64,000 nt of DNA from Phialophora verrucosa (taxonomy: Eukaryota > Ascomycota > Eurotiomycetes > Chaetothyriales > Herpotrichiellaceae), in assembly GCA_002099365.1 (NCBI GenBank), contig MSED01000003.1, forward strand, positions 2,542,001 through 2,606,000. Reading direction: 5' to 3'. The position numbers and the translations under genes are program-made. Positions 11,184-23,639 of this stretch are shown one piece after another. The stretch's first letter is position 1. The number at the start of each line of letters is the position of its first letter. The notes under the pieces are model-generated. The model had not been told where the DNA came from and did not search any database. It saw only the letters and a list, made by a program, of their open reading frames with translations.

Positions 11184-12408
11184 TCACACAACCGGGGCCC
11201 GAGCTGCTACCCAGTCGACGAAGGCTTTCGTATACCGTGGGGTACTTGATAGTTGCGGAAACATGGTGAATCCATGCGGCAGTCCGGGATAAACGTTCAG
11301 CTCAACATCAACCCCAGCCCTCTTCAAAGCCTCGCTGTATGCAAGTCCCTCATCACGGAGAGGGTCCATTCCTGAGAGCCGGGAAGATTAGCTAGATGCT
11401 GCTGCTTAGGGCCTCGAAAGACAAACCTGCGACTTGTATCAGAGCAGGAGGGAGTCCTTTCAGCGACGGTGCAAGAATAGGACTATGGTAAGCATTCTTG
11501 TCGACATGTGGTACATATTGCTCTTTGGCGCCTGATTAGCCTGAGTGAATTCCAACGCAGAAGAGTCAACGTACTCCAGAACCATCTCATCCTGTGGGCA
11601 TCGATCAGCGGCGCGTCCGCGTTCTCTTCGTAGCTCTTAAAGGGGTAGTCGCCTTTGGGGAAGAGGTCCGGGTGGCAGATCACCGGAATATTCAGAATCT
11701 GTCCGATTATGCCGCGCATACCTTCATCTCGAGCCTTGATCGCCAGGACTGCGGCCTGAAAGCGCTCGTTAGCGAGATTTGCTGCCCGTTTTTTCGCTCT
11801 TACATGCCAGGTTTGCACCAGCAGAACTGCCGCCCACGATGATTCTCTGGCGATCGATTTGTAGATGATCCGCATTGTCCACGCACTGTGATCCCTTTAG
11901 CCTTCACTTGGCTACCTGGCTGTAGTACTTACCCATTTCAGGGCATGAAAAGAGTCATTCACGGCATAGGGGAAAGGAAATTCAGGAGCCCTGGCGTGAT
12001 GTCAGCCCGGAAAAATCATCGAGCAGGGTGGGTGCAATACAATCGGTAGAGAACTGAGACGACAACGAAGTTGTTTTTGACACAGACCGAACGCATCAGC
12101 GCTTCTTCGATAGAATGAGAGCCGACAACGAATCCACCGCCGTGGGTAACAAACAGCAATGGCAAAGGCCTGGTGGCGGTCTTCGGGGTGTACACAAGGA
12201 TCTCGACCTCCTCTCCATCATATAGAGGTATCAATTCTTTGTGCGCACTAACCTCAGATAGCAGAGGCACGTCCTCGCCCAGCGGCATTGGCACATTCGC
12301 CCAAGCCGCTTTGGTTTCTTTCAGCGGGAGCTTCCAGATCTGACTGGCGAGTTCACGGGCTTGAGCTTCGAGGGGCACAAACTCGGGGTCCATTGCAGAG
12401 AGCGACAT
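11184..12408 (-). CDS. alpha/beta hydrolase, hormone-sensitive lipase-like esterase
   Basis: Exons are complement(11184..11371, 11427..11531, 11575..11748, 11804..11885, 11933..11990, 12041..12408), giving 324 aa. The oxyanion motif HGGGFV, the nucleophile elbow GGSSAGA, the acid in GMDPLRDEG and the final His in GLPHGF are all present and in order. The enzyme should cleave esters or lactones, the logical partner of the neighbouring BVMO. Five introns of 43-55 nt interrupt it. The intron at 11749-11803 is odd: the acceptor next to the branch site (TTTCAG) would break the frame, and only a GCAG acceptor seven bases further keeps it. This shortens the usual NLAAVLAIKARDEG segment to NLAFLAIKARDEG. 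The gene is divergent from the SDR gene. Confidence 0.9.
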
Positions 12409-12811
12409 GTTGGGAGGGGCAGGCAGTACCAGGCCTATGTGTATCCTCTAGTAGAGAGAGTTTTGGCTGTATCACCAGAGGTTGAGATAGGTTGGTCAAA
12501 GACGTGCACCAAACTCGGTCTCTTGCCATCTGGTGCTCGGAATTATACCCCCTGGCCCGATTCCGCGTAATTTGGTCCGGAAAGGTCGGTCCCAGAGTGC
12601 CAAACCAGTTCGGACCCGGGCAGCTTCTCTAGGAAGTTGTTATCGATATAGGGCCGGGCATGGCTACATCGTGGATGGCGCTGCTCTATAATCATTTCTT
12701 TCCTTCGCCTTCACCTTGAGTCGACTCGCCGAGCCGGACAGATACTTTAGTAGATTGCCCCGGCGGACGCATTCCCTGCACCATCTCGTGGCCAAATTCT
12801 CTATCATAGCC
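12409..12811. promoter_or_regulatory. shared divergent promoter, hydrolase / SDR
   Basis: A 403-bp region between the start codons of the leftward hydrolase and the rightward SDR, so it likely drives both. It contains GGTCCGGAAAGG near 12,574 and other CGG triplets that could be Zn2Cys6 half-sites. No ORF of note. Confidence 0.4.
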
Positions 12812-13768
12812 ATGGCGGCAAAGGCAGTGTACCCTGATCTGAAGGGAAAGACCTTCGCGGTGACTGGAGCCTCGTCCGGCATGGGTCGCTCACTTTGCCT
12901 CCAGCTGGCCTCCCAGGGAGCAAACGTGGGGTTATTGGATCTTCGAAATCCCGAAGCTACGGCCAAGGAAATTGAGAAGATCGGTGGGCAAAGTATCTCC
13001 ATAGCCTGCAACGTCCAAGATGCTGCTCAGGTCGATGCGGCCCACAAAGCCATCGTCGACCGCTTCGGACGTCTTGACGGTGCCGCGAACATGGCCGGAA
13101 TTGTTGGAAACGTCAAGATTGGAGAAACGAAATTTGCTCTCAACCAGCTTGAGGATCGCGACTGGGACAATATGATGGCCACGAACTTGACGGGCGTCAA
13201 GAACTGCCTGCGAGCCCAATTTCGATTGATGGAAGGCCCTGGTTCGATTGTCAACGCCGCTAGCATCGCCGGACAGTACGGCGACCCATTCAACAGTCCA
13301 TACAGCACGAGCAAGTGGGGAGTCATCGGCTTGAGCAGGTGTGCCGCCCAGGAGGTTGGAACGAAGAAGATCAGAGTTAACGCAGTCGCTCCGTAAGTTT
13401 GTTGCTTACATCTCTGGCCGGGTCCCTCCTCGATAGATGTTACGCGCCACTTTCCTTTGGAGAACCCTTCTTCTAACCTAGTCCAGAGGCGTCGTCGATA
13501 CGGCACTCACGCAAGGGTTGGGCGATAAATCAATCCTGGAGAAGGCACTCGTCGGCCGTGTTGCGCTCCGTTATATGGCTCAGCCAGAGGAAGTCTCCAA
13601 AGTCGTCCTGTTCCTGTTGAGTGACGACGCTAACTACATAACTGGCTCGGTAAGTACGCATTCGCAAGTATCTTCAGTGCCTTCAGCTCGAAGATGTGCG
13701 TCGACTGTATCCTACCATTGCTGACAAGAGACATTCAGGTTGTCAATGTTGATGGCGGCTACAGCTGA
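12812..13768 (+). CDS. short-chain dehydrogenase/reductase (SDR)
   Basis: Exons are 12812..13392, 13487..13649, 13739..13768, giving 257 aa, the standard classical SDR size. The cofactor motif TGASSGMG is near residue 17, NMAG marks the next conserved strand, and the catalytic Ser...YSTSK set is present, followed by VNAVAPG and the C-terminal VNVDGGYS. The last exon is only 30 nt. The start at 12812 (MAAKAVYPDLKGK) was chosen over an upstream in-frame Met because the Rossmann strand begins shortly after it. The enzyme should interconvert an alcohol and a ketone or aldehyde with NAD(P). In the cluster it could make the BVMO substrate or oxidise the alcohol freed by the hydrolase. Confidence 0.95.
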
Positions 13769-13968
13769 AAAGCCCGAGACACGAGAGAGGAGTGACCATG
13801 ACCAGATGCAAAAGGAAGGCCTAGGCATTCTGCTATCTTCCATATACCTCATGTATGTTGAAGAATAGACGCAAACCTGGGATCGCTCTAAGTCTAGATT
13901 TGGGTAGAAGCTGTATTACAAGCATCCGATCCCAACACATCCATACTACCTGCAACCCTCCAAGCCGC

Positions 13969-16900
13969 TCACATAGCTGCATCCAAACTCTGCGCCTCAC
14001 ACATCTTTGCGTACATTCCGCCTCGCTTGATCAACTCTTCATGTCTTCCCATCTCCTCGACTCTCCCGCCAGACAATACAAAGATACAGTCTGCCTCTTT
14101 GATCGTAGACAGTCGATGCGCGACAGCGACAGTGATCCTCTCGATAGCCGTTGCAGCCTTCATCAGCGCCTCCTGTACCACACGTTCGGACTCCGTATCC
14201 AGTGCGCTCGTTGCCTCATCAAGCAACAGCACCTTCGGCTGGCGGATGAGTGCTCGTGCAATAGCTATACGTTGTCGTTGGCCACCAGACAGCTGGGCGC
14301 CGCCTGCGCCGCACGATGTGGAAAGCCCTTCCGGAAGTGAAATGATGAAGTTCCAGATATTGGCGGCGCGGCAGGCAACTTCAACGGAAGAGTCATCGAC
14401 ACTAATACTTGAAACCGATTCTCCTGCAGTTTCGAGACCCATAGTGATGTTTTCCCGGATGCTTCCTGGGAACAGTGTAGGCTCTTGCTGCACCAATGAC
14501 ACAAACTGGCGGTAGAGGCGCGGATCGAGCGTGGAGAGATCTGTGGAGTCGTCTAACATGATATGGCCGCTGGTCGGATCATAGAAACGCTCGAGGAGAG
14601 ATATTATGGTCGATTTTCCGCAACCTGAGGCGCCAACGAAGGCAACGAATTGACCAGGGCTTATCTTGTCGAGATTAGTTTGCATTCATTGAAATAGGAA
14701 AGTGATCCATTTACCGTCAGTGAGACACCCTTCAGAATGCGCTTGTTTGGCGCCTGAGGATATGAGAATTGCACCTGGTCAAACTCATAGCTCTTGCCAC
14801 CACTACTCAAACTTGTGCTTTTACTGCTCTCATCCCCTTGGATGGCTGGCTTAAGATTGAGCAGCCAAAAGAAGTAGTTCGCGGCCGAATTGGCTTTATT
14901 AAGACCTTGAGACCTCCGTTAGAACATCATTTCCGGACTTTAAGAGGACACCTACTGCTTGTGAACGTAAACATAGTAGCGCAGCTTTGCCCAGCGAAGT
15001 AGACGCTCATAAAGGATACGAGGAATTGGTAGAAGTCAATTTCACCATTGGAAACGAGTTTGGACCCCCACCTTAATCGCAATGTCAACAGGCGCTAGCT
15101 TGGATGTAGGATTGTGACTTACCAGAAACCAAGAGCGAGGACGAATAACTCGACTGACTGTGCAAAGGCGGAAAATGCCATCATCGTGATCAGCGGGGAC
15201 CTGGACCCAGCGATAGCCTCGTCGAGCTCATCAGTATAATGACTAAGAACGTCTTCCTCGATTGCCAACGACGAGACAGTTCGAATCGCAGTCACGCTCT
15301 CGGAAGCCACAGATGCACTCTTGAGGAGCTTTGCATCAATCTCGGCGTTGAGCTTGGTTTCCACCCGAAAACGGACGTAGCCGCCCAGGACCATAGGAGT
15401 GATGCCCGCAAAAGTGCCCACAAGCCCCAGCTTCCAGGAGACAACAATAGACAAGATTGCGCAGACGATCACGGTGACGATCGAGAGTAAGATCAAGGCG
15501 AGGTTGAATCCCATGAGTTCGAAGAGAGATTGCGCGGTCAAGTCGACGCGGCTTGTCAATGCTCCGATCGTGTTCTCTGGCCGATCGAAGAAGGATAGAT
15601 CTTGTCGGAGGTAAGCGGTGACCATCTGCTTTCGGATGTCGTGCGCGTAGGCCTTTTCATGGTCAGTGATCCATCTTCATTGCTTCTGGGACTTGACATA
15701 CCTGGGCAATGAAATTGGATGCCCATCCTAGGGCCAAATAAACGAAGAGAAGGGCAATGGCCATGATGAGGAACATGAGGGCGAAAAAATTGCCACGGTC
15801 CTGATCGAGTTCAGGACCAAACACGTCCATGACCTTGCCTAGCAATAGAGCTTGCCCAGGGTAGACGCCAGCTGTTGTAATCAGTATTTCCCATTGTTGA
15901 TAGTTGTTTCAGCCTTACCTCCAATGACACAAGCCACAGCGGAGATAATGTACCACCACCTCAGGTGGGGCGTAGCTTTGATGAGCAGCCACGCTGTGGT
16001 CAACAGGCCATTGTTTTGAACGCCGGAATCATCCTCACGAACCTCGAGCTTCCTCAGCCTGGAACTGGCAGTATCGTGACGACTTAGAGAGTGCGTCCTC
16101 GTATGCTCCATCACCGACTTCTCGTCGTCTTCAGACTCGGCCGCTTGGTCTGATAGTGCTAAATCCTGCGCCTGGACTAACTTTGCGTAAACACCATCGT
16201 GGGAAAGGAGCTCATGATGTGAACCTTGTTCGATGATTTTGCCCTCCTTCATGACAACAATGTTGTCAGCATTCTGAATCGTCTTGAGCTTATGCGCTAT
16301 CACAATGGTAGTACGATTCTTAGACGCCTCGTCAAGAGCACGTTGCACGATCCCCTCTGCATGGGGATCTAGAGCACTCGTTGCCTCATCCAGGAGCAGA
16401 ATCTTCGGATTGGAAATGATGCTGCGAGCGATTGCAATCCGTTGCTTTTGCCCGCCCGAGAGCAGGTTGCCCAACTGGCCAATCTGAGTGTCGTAGCCGT
16501 TCGAAAGATTCTCAATGAATTCATGGGCAAAAGCTGTCTGAGCCGCGGTCTTGACCCTGAGTAGCCGCTGCTCTCGAGTCTCATGCTCCCAAGCTGTACC
16601 CACGAGACCTTTGCATATGTTGTCAAAGACTGTTCCGTCGAAGAGAATTGGCTCCTAAGGATATGTAAGCTTCACTGGTGGTTTGACAAACAGCATCATA
16701 GACATAGGGCACACCTGCTGCACGAGGCGAATATTTGTCCGAAGCCACCTCAGATTCAGCGTGTCGATTGATTTGCCGTCCAAAGTAATGCTGCCGGAGA
16801 CTGGATTGTACCATCTCTCCAGTAAACCGATGATTGTACTCTTGCCTGAGCCACTTGTGCCCTGGGCTGAAGTCAGCTCTCAACAACAACAAAGTATATG

Positions 16901-18333
16901 GGGAACACGAACGACTAAGGCAGTTACCTTGCCTGCCGGAACGTGCAGAGAGTAGTCATCGAGGACCCTGACGTCAGACCGTGTTGGATAGCTGAAAGAC
17001 ACTCCACGAATATCAATCGCACCATCGACGCGAAGTGGGATATCACCTGCACTATTAAATGGATTGATCTTCGATTGGCGATCGATCAAACTGAACATCT
17101 CACTAGCAGCCGTCGCTGCCCGTGTGAAAGTTACCATGTTGGGCGCAATGGAATTCATCATAGCTGCCGCAATCATGACGGAGAACAAAACCCTGTTTCG
17201 AATCAGTATGTGCAGAACAAAGGCACGAAGGCTCTTGCTCACGTGAAAACGGTGCCAATGCTGTCTATCTCTCCTCGGGCAATGAAGGCGATACCTTGCC
17301 AAAAGGCAAGACCCATGGTAGCAAAGAGGATGGAATACTCTCCAGCAAAGAGCACACCGTAGAGCACATTTTTCTTCTGTCCCAGACTGAGTGCATCTTC
17401 CAAATGCATCGCGTACCGAGACACTATTCGTGGGCCCAGATTGTATCCGTGAATGGCGCGGACATTGCGTAAGGCCGCCTCAAAGAAAGCACCACCCTGA
17501 GCGTGCACCTTGAGTATCTTCACCTCGATGCCGGCATCAATACCACCTGCAGTGCCCACTATCAGGATCAATGCAGGCACACACGAGGATAGGATCAATG
17601 TCAACTTCCACTGAGTTGTGAAGGCAATTATGAATGCGGCGAAGAAAGTTGCAATGGCCTGAATCATTTGTCCTAACTTTTCAGACGTGCCAGCCTGTAT
17701 GAGCTTGCCATTGGAGCTGACCTGCATCGAGATGGAGCCGGCTGTTTCGTGGTCGAAGAAGCTAATGTCTTGGCTGAGGGCCGAGCGTAGGTAAGAGTAT
17801 CGGAGATTTCGATTGAATTGAAGTGATGTATAGGTCATTGCCGTGGAGTAGATGTCAATGAAGATGAACCGAGCAATACCGATGTAAACGAAGTAGAGCC
17901 TGTGCCTTGTTAAGAGATAAACTGATAATGTCGACTTCGTGAGACGGACGATTGCTTTGAAACCTCTGACATGAAATTGCTGGGCACACCTGTAACGGTC
18001 GTCGAATCGCGCAAGAGAGTGATGAAGTTGCCGAGCACGAGGTTGACCATTGCTAATGCCACTCCTGCGCCACAAGCCGCAATGATGGCCACGGCTTCAA
18101 TGATGTACATTGTCGTAGAACCGTATGCAAAAACTCTCTAATAGAACATCAATCTTTCGCTCGCAACAACCATCGGGCAGGGTTTCACCAAAACTTACAA
18201 AGAATGCCCTCGCGGCTGACATCTGCTCTGGCTCCTCCACGGCAGACCGTGATGCTTCGACAGCTAGAACGGCCGTCCCATCAGCTACAAGAGCAGCAGA
18301 AGCAGGTGGCTTCTCGTCAACGCTCGTTGTCAT
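13969..18333 (-). CDS. full-size ABCB-type (MDR/P-glycoprotein-like) ABC transporter
   Basis: Exons are complement(13969..14664, 14715..14905, 14956..15071, 15123..15652, 15702..15871, 15919..16654, 16715..16861, 16913..17192, 17243..17899, 17950..18137, 18199..18333), giving 1281 aa. The layout is TMD1-NBD1-TMD2-NBD2. NBD1 has Walker A GTSGSGKST starting near residue 421, signature LSGGQKQR and DEATSALD. NBD2 has GASGCGKST near 1061-1069, LSGGQRQR and DEATSALD. The ten introns are 47-61 nt long. The linker after NBD1 is acidic and serine-rich. Proteins of this type export lipophilic compounds from the plasma membrane or into vacuoles. Its position between the enzymes and a divergent regulator suggests export of the cluster substrate or a toxic intermediate, which is an inference. 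Confidence 0.95.
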
Positions 18334-18983
18334 TTTCAGAAAAGGACAGAGAATAAGGCAGGGCCAAGGTGCCGACTTTAAAGCATGAAAGGAGACCGAA
18401 AGAGCATTGGAAAGTTTGGAAGAGTGCTGTCCTCTTCTCCCGTTCGCGATAGTGGCATTTAAATGATTCAAAGAGATCCATTAATCAATGCCAGTTATTG
18501 CGAGACGGATACATGGACTCCATACTCCCGGTGCCCTTGCTTGTTGGAGTTCTTCTCGTGGCCGCGCTCCAGCAAAAGCTTCAGACCCGGCATACGGTAT
18601 CGCGCTCTCTCGGAGCGACCGAGTGTCCGTAGCTCTCCCAAAACCTCATGGATTTGGCAACTGTAGAACTTTTTCATCCACAAGATTATGTCGCCCACGT
18701 TTCGGAAAACTTGGCCTCGTCAACAGCTCATATATCAGAGTTCCTTGAGTCCGAGTGTCCATGCGCGATCGGTGTCCGCGCTGTCCGTGTGAAACAAGCC
18801 AAGGCGCCAGTGAAGGGTGGTAAAAGCGGCTACTCATTTTGATCGTTCTTAAAAGCTAGTCATTGACTCATCAACTCTGAATTTTACGCATAAGATAAGC
18901 TCCAGCTTTAAGCCTGGCGTGCGAGCCTTTCTACTTCCTCCCTGGGGCATCCCGAGTGCTGAAGATGCGCGCTTAGCAATTCC
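18334..18983. promoter_or_regulatory. divergent promoter between ABC transporter and Zn2Cys6 regulator
   Basis: The 650 bp between the two start codons face both genes. Several CGG/CCG triplets occur (for example around 18,600-18,640 and 18,770-18,790) but no clean inverted repeat stands out. No coding content is recognised. Confidence 0.4.
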
Positions 18984-21479
18984 ATGATGTTTCCAAGCAG
19001 TGTCGATCAGGCCGACGATGGTTTGAGGATGCAAAGCGATGAAAGTCAAGACGAGCGTGACGACATTCAGGATGTGTCTGCATCAGTCAGTCAGAAGCTC
19101 TCTGTAAGCAGACAATGCTACAACACCTCCAATATTGAGAGCTGACCTATATCCTCTTCAGTGTCAACAATGCCGCAACCGCAAGGTCCATTTCTCTATC
19201 CAAACCACGGGTCGAAATATATGAAGCTTACTGTAACAGGTCAAATGCGATCGTAAAAACCCTTGTACGCAATGCATTCGTAAGAAGGTCGATTGCACGT
19301 ACCCAACAGGATTCAAAGAGAGACCGAAACGACAAAAAGTCTTGGTCTCGAACTCTTAGTATGCTGAGGTCCTGTCCAGTTAATGATCAAGTAGTACTGA
19401 TACGTTAACAGCGAAGACAAGATCGACGACTTGTCCAGGAAGCTAGACAAACTATGCCGTATTGCTGAAACCTATGGTCCTCCAACTGCCGAGAGCATGC
19501 GATGGCAGACCCCAGCGACGTCGACGTCGGTTCCGACTCCAGATGCCATACCTTCATCAGAGGGAGCTGAGTATATCACACGACCGGATCTCAACGACGA
19601 GCCCACCCTGGCAGCACAGGCGGCGTTTGCGATGGACTACGCAAACAATGTTTTCAACCACAGTGTGAAGACCCTGGAGATGACTCAAAGTCTCGAGAAA
19701 CTCGGCCAGATGCTCAAAAAGAATCACACCTCGTTCGCATCTCATGGACTAGAGCCTATGCTTCTAAATTCGGGCGCAGATCTGCGAGAGATGCAGTTAC
19801 CGCCAATGCAGCTCACGATGTCATGCATACAGAAACTCCGCAGTATGCCCTGCAACTTGAAGTCTTAAAGAAACACAGATACTGACGGGTCTAGATTCTG
19901 ACTCGCTTAGGTTCTATTGGACTTGGGACATCGACACTGTTGGCCGTTTGCTGGAATATACAATCACTGTATACACCTCGAGGCCGTCGTTTGCTGAGCT
20001 CATTATTGTAAATTCCGAACTATCGCGCTTATTCAACGAGTGCATTCGCGAAGAGTCGAGTCCAGCTGGTCAAGAAGAGCTCCGTGCCCAGGCGAAGCAA
20101 TGCGAAGAAAACCTGAAGATGGTTATATGCAGGCTTCCATTCAATTTGGCGGTGACTTTCGACAACATTCTTGCGCTATATCACATTGTGCGTCCATCGA
20201 TCCGACTAAGTGTTGTGCAGGCCTTCTAATTCACATACAGACAATCTACATGCTGGCGCAGTGCAAGCCTTTGGTAGCGTGGAAATACATCGCTGCCTCC
20301 ACCCAGATGTGTCAAACTCTTGGATATCATCGTGAGAGAGCACTGGCACCCGAAACTGCCCAGCAAAGACGCCGGCGAAAGCGCCTGGTATGGATGATTG
20401 TCATCATGGACAAGAGCCTTTCTCTTCGTATAGGACGACCATCTTCCATCAGAGATGGCGACTTTACGCTCGAGAAGCTATCAGACATTGCACAGGACGA
20501 TGTGTCCGCTTTCAGTTTCATGACACTTCTTCCAAAATGGGTTGACCTGGCGCTACTTCAGGGTCAAGTGTATGATGATATCTTCAGCCCTAGGGCACTC
20601 CAACAACCGGAAGGAATCCGAATCGCCCGTGCAAGAGCGCTGGCCTCGGATTTACAAAGAGTTTTCGAAACTACGAGCCCTCCAGAGCGCCACGTGCTTG
20701 AATTGAGGAGGGCCGCTCTTGGGGAAGAGATGCATGAGCTATTCCTACGAGCCGACCATATCAGTCATCTTGCGACGCTGACGCTAGTTTATCGTGCAAT
20801 CCCTGGAACATATTCGAACTCTGTCTTCTGCGAAGAGTGCGTTGCAACAGCTTGCCAAGCTCTGAATGAGCACCAGAAATGTCTTGCTATCATGAAGAAC
20901 GTGAATGGGATTGTACTGGAGATGTATATTGAATGGTCAGGGTTCATTTCACTCGCGACAATGTTCTCACCACTGACAGGACTTAGGGCAATCCTCTCGT
21001 CGCCTTTCATTCCCTTCGTGATTCTTTTTTGCCGCACTCTTGAGACTTCTAGCTCAGAGTACCTCGGCATACTCTCTTCGGTGGTTGAAACTCTCATGCT
21101 ACTGCCTTCCGACCTTCCAAAGGCCTACAAGGTCCAGCTCCAGGTCTTCAAAGCCATGTACGAGGTCGCTTGCGACTACATTAATGCTAATGGTATGGAA
21201 AAAGTAGTGAATCACGGGTTTTTGGACTTCGCTCTTGACAAGTCCTTTGGAGACATTTGCAACAATATGGTACCCGGCTCATCGTTTGATATGATGCAGC
21301 ATGCACAAAATGATAGACGCGGCACAATGTTTTTACCGGGTCCGCTAAGAGGAGGGCATCCCCATAATATCCCTCAGCAGCTGAATGTGGCATCAGACAC
21401 AGGAGACTCTGGGACGGAGCTTGGTCTCTGGCTGGATCAAAATCAGAGGATGTTCGGCATGTTTGAGGACATGTTGTGA
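18984..21479 (+). CDS. Zn2Cys6 fungal transcription factor
   Basis: Exons are 18984..19103, 19162..19185, 19240..19358, 19412..19842, 19895..20187, 20241..21479, giving 741 aa. The DNA-binding domain has all six Cys at residues 41, 44, 51, 57, 60 and 67 (C-x2-C-x6-C-x5-C-x2-C-x6-C). Its first half lies on a 24-nt exon flanked by introns of 58 and 54 nt. A short coiled-coil-like segment (KIDDLSRKLDKLCRIAE) follows, then the fungal_trans middle homology region with TIYMLAQCKP, MCQTLGYHR and LSLRIGRPSSI. The ATG pair at 18984/18987 is the first in frame. The gene is divergent from the ABC transporter and is the only obvious regulator of the cluster, so it is the candidate pathway activator. The boundary at 20187/20241 is the least certain. 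Confidence 0.9.
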
Positions 21480-23639
21480 GCAACTCGACGGCCTCAGTAG
21501 CACAGGACTCACGACATCTTGACGAAGGTAGCGCATAAAGAAGATGACTGGTAATGAAGACGAATGCAATGCTCAACCTTCGGTTCCTGGCGAATGTCCT
21601 GTCTACCCTGCACCAAGCCGCCTGTAAGTCGTCTGAAGAGGGGCAAGCATTGAGACCCTACTTTCCGCGCACTTCCGCGAGGCGCGACTTTGAATGACGG
21701 GCGTGGTCGTGATGGGGACCGCGATGAAGTTATTGATAAAAAACTTGGAGCCTCAGAAATTCCCCCTGTCACCGGTTCGTGTGGTCAGTCCATTGCGTCA
21801 CCCGGAATCGAAAGTGCTTGCCAGGTCACGTGCAAACACGGTTCAGACAAGTCTTTCTGAGGCTGAACTAGGAAGTGTTCGAGTAGGTGGGTGCCCGGAT
21901 TGGGGCCGGATTGATCCTTAACCCAGGCCGAGTCAGTAGCATGCTCAGTCACGTGCCTGGCTGACTCAGGTTGAAGCGGCAAGGCTCAGGGCGTGCTCGG
22001 GTCCAAAGATGGTAATGGAATTGCGTACATCGAGGTTCCGACGTCGAATTACTGCAGACTAGTCGATCCGCATAGACCATCCCCCTCTTTCCCACACACA
22101 CTCTCTCTCACTCACTCACACTCACTAGAGGGCCCGGCGCTGGTGAATCTCCCTTCCCTTCCAGCGTGGCCCTGGTGTCGTCACCCACCTGCCTCTCCAG
22201 TCTCCAGGGCAGGATTGGCGGAATCCAATCGGCCTTCCCCCAGCCCAGATACAATTTCATTCTTCCAGCTTTCGTCAAGGACATCAACACTGCGATGCTC
22301 GAGGCCGGGTTTTGTGACGGTCGAAGAGGAATGATCCTCGCTCCGGCCGTGTTTCGAGGCACATCGTGCCCAGCCCAACCTTCCTCCGACTTCTGACAAG
22401 CGAATCTACCGCCGCAAGTCGGTGCCCAAGAGAAGGCTCGGTCCTCCTCTTACTTGCCCAGATTCAACCCGTAGTCGCCTCGTCATCAGCTCCGCGAGCC
22501 GCCTGCGCTATTACTTCTGGCAAGGCAGAAATCGAGCTGGGCGACGGCTCCACTCACCAATCTTATCGGAGCATACCTGGCCGTGCCTCGAGTTCGCGCG
22601 GTGAACAACTTTCGTGGTCCGAGGTTGTACGTCTCGCGCCATGTCAATGTCTCATCCATGTGCGCGCCAGTCCCCCGAGGCATTTCTGCCATTGGATCGA
22701 AGACCAGGCGACTCGTTCGACCCATGGCAGGGTCGATGTGGGATCACGGCGGTAACAGCCATCTCAGTGGTCCAAGCCGTCCTCGATCCCGAGTGTGGCA
22801 CGGGACCAAAGGTAAAGCAGGAGTAAACGTCGGATCCACCACAACGGCTAGGGTCCTTGCAGCCAGGCTGCCATCCTTACAATCGTAGGTTTCCCTCGAC
22901 ACAAAGCCGCGCAGCTCTTTGACCGTCCCCGGGGCCGGAATGTCACACTCAGTCGAAGCCCCAAACACGCTGTGTAGGCGATGCAGCAGCCATGACGGCC
23001 ATAAGCCCGGCGGCTAAGGCCGTGACGAAGGCCGTGACGAAGGCCGCTATGAGTGAGGTAGGAGGGTAAAGAACCGTCGGGATGATGGAAATCACGGGGG
23101 AGGTGTGAGGTGGGCGAGTCGTCAATGGCTAGAGATCGTAGGAACGGAGAGGTAAAGTCGGGACCCGCAAAACGCTTCGATCGTCCTATCTTCGTCGAGC
23201 AATGAATGTACGCGCATTCGCCTCGACAAGAGGTCAGGCGTAGCCGAGAAGCGCAGGAAAGAGAAGAGAAGCGCAACGGCGTGAGGTGAATCTCAGGAGT
23301 GTGAAAGCCGGCGAAAGCAGCGAGGGGGTCATCCTCTCAATATATCTTCTACGCCCCCCTCGACGTTTCGGCAGAGTGGTCCTTGTCAACGTCAATGATA
23401 GGTCGATGCTTACCCAGCAGACGTACTACAGTCTACCCATGAAGTCGCCAAATGAAACTTAGCGCCAACTTAATGCAAGTTATAGGCGGCAGCACATTAT
23501 GATTACTTTGGGAATTTTGGCCCACTTGCAGTTCCTCTCGCAGCAGTGAACTTCGCTGTAATCTACACTAAATTAACTATACAACAATGAAATGAACTTA
23601 GGACTTACAACGCCTTAACATAATCGAGAACTACTATTA
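21480..23639. other. gene-poor region with no confident gene
   Basis: About 2.2 kb of normal base composition without a supportable gene; short ORFs overlap on both strands and none resembles a family. Small features are two GTCACGTGC sites (CACGTG at 21827-21832 and 21950-21955), a CT/CA-rich simple stretch at about 22,085-22,130, and a 12-bp tandem repeat (AAGGCCGTGACG, about 2.5 copies) at about 23,014-23,045. Confidence 0.5.

Noticed and set aside
3853..12583. CCGGAAT-like motif as a shared binding site for the cluster regulator (two copies before the cupin, others before AtuA, ALDH, BVMO and the hydrolase/SDR pair)
   Set aside because: A 7-mer is expected several times by chance in 64 kb, and the same word also occurs at 21,802 and 22,934 outside any cluster promoter. 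Only the duplicated GGCCGGAAT at 3853 and 3911 is mildly suggestive.
21827..21955. Two GTCACGTGC (E-box type) sites
   Set aside because: They lie downstream of the regulator gene and not near any start codon; two hits are within chance.
22085..22130. CT/CA-rich simple sequence
   Set aside because: Ordinary microsatellite-like low complexity; no sign of function.
22848..23276. Leftward ORF of 142 codons
   Set aside because: It is rich in Arg/Ser/His/Leu with no domain, and overlaps the tandem repeat; probably a chance ORF in GC-rich DNA.
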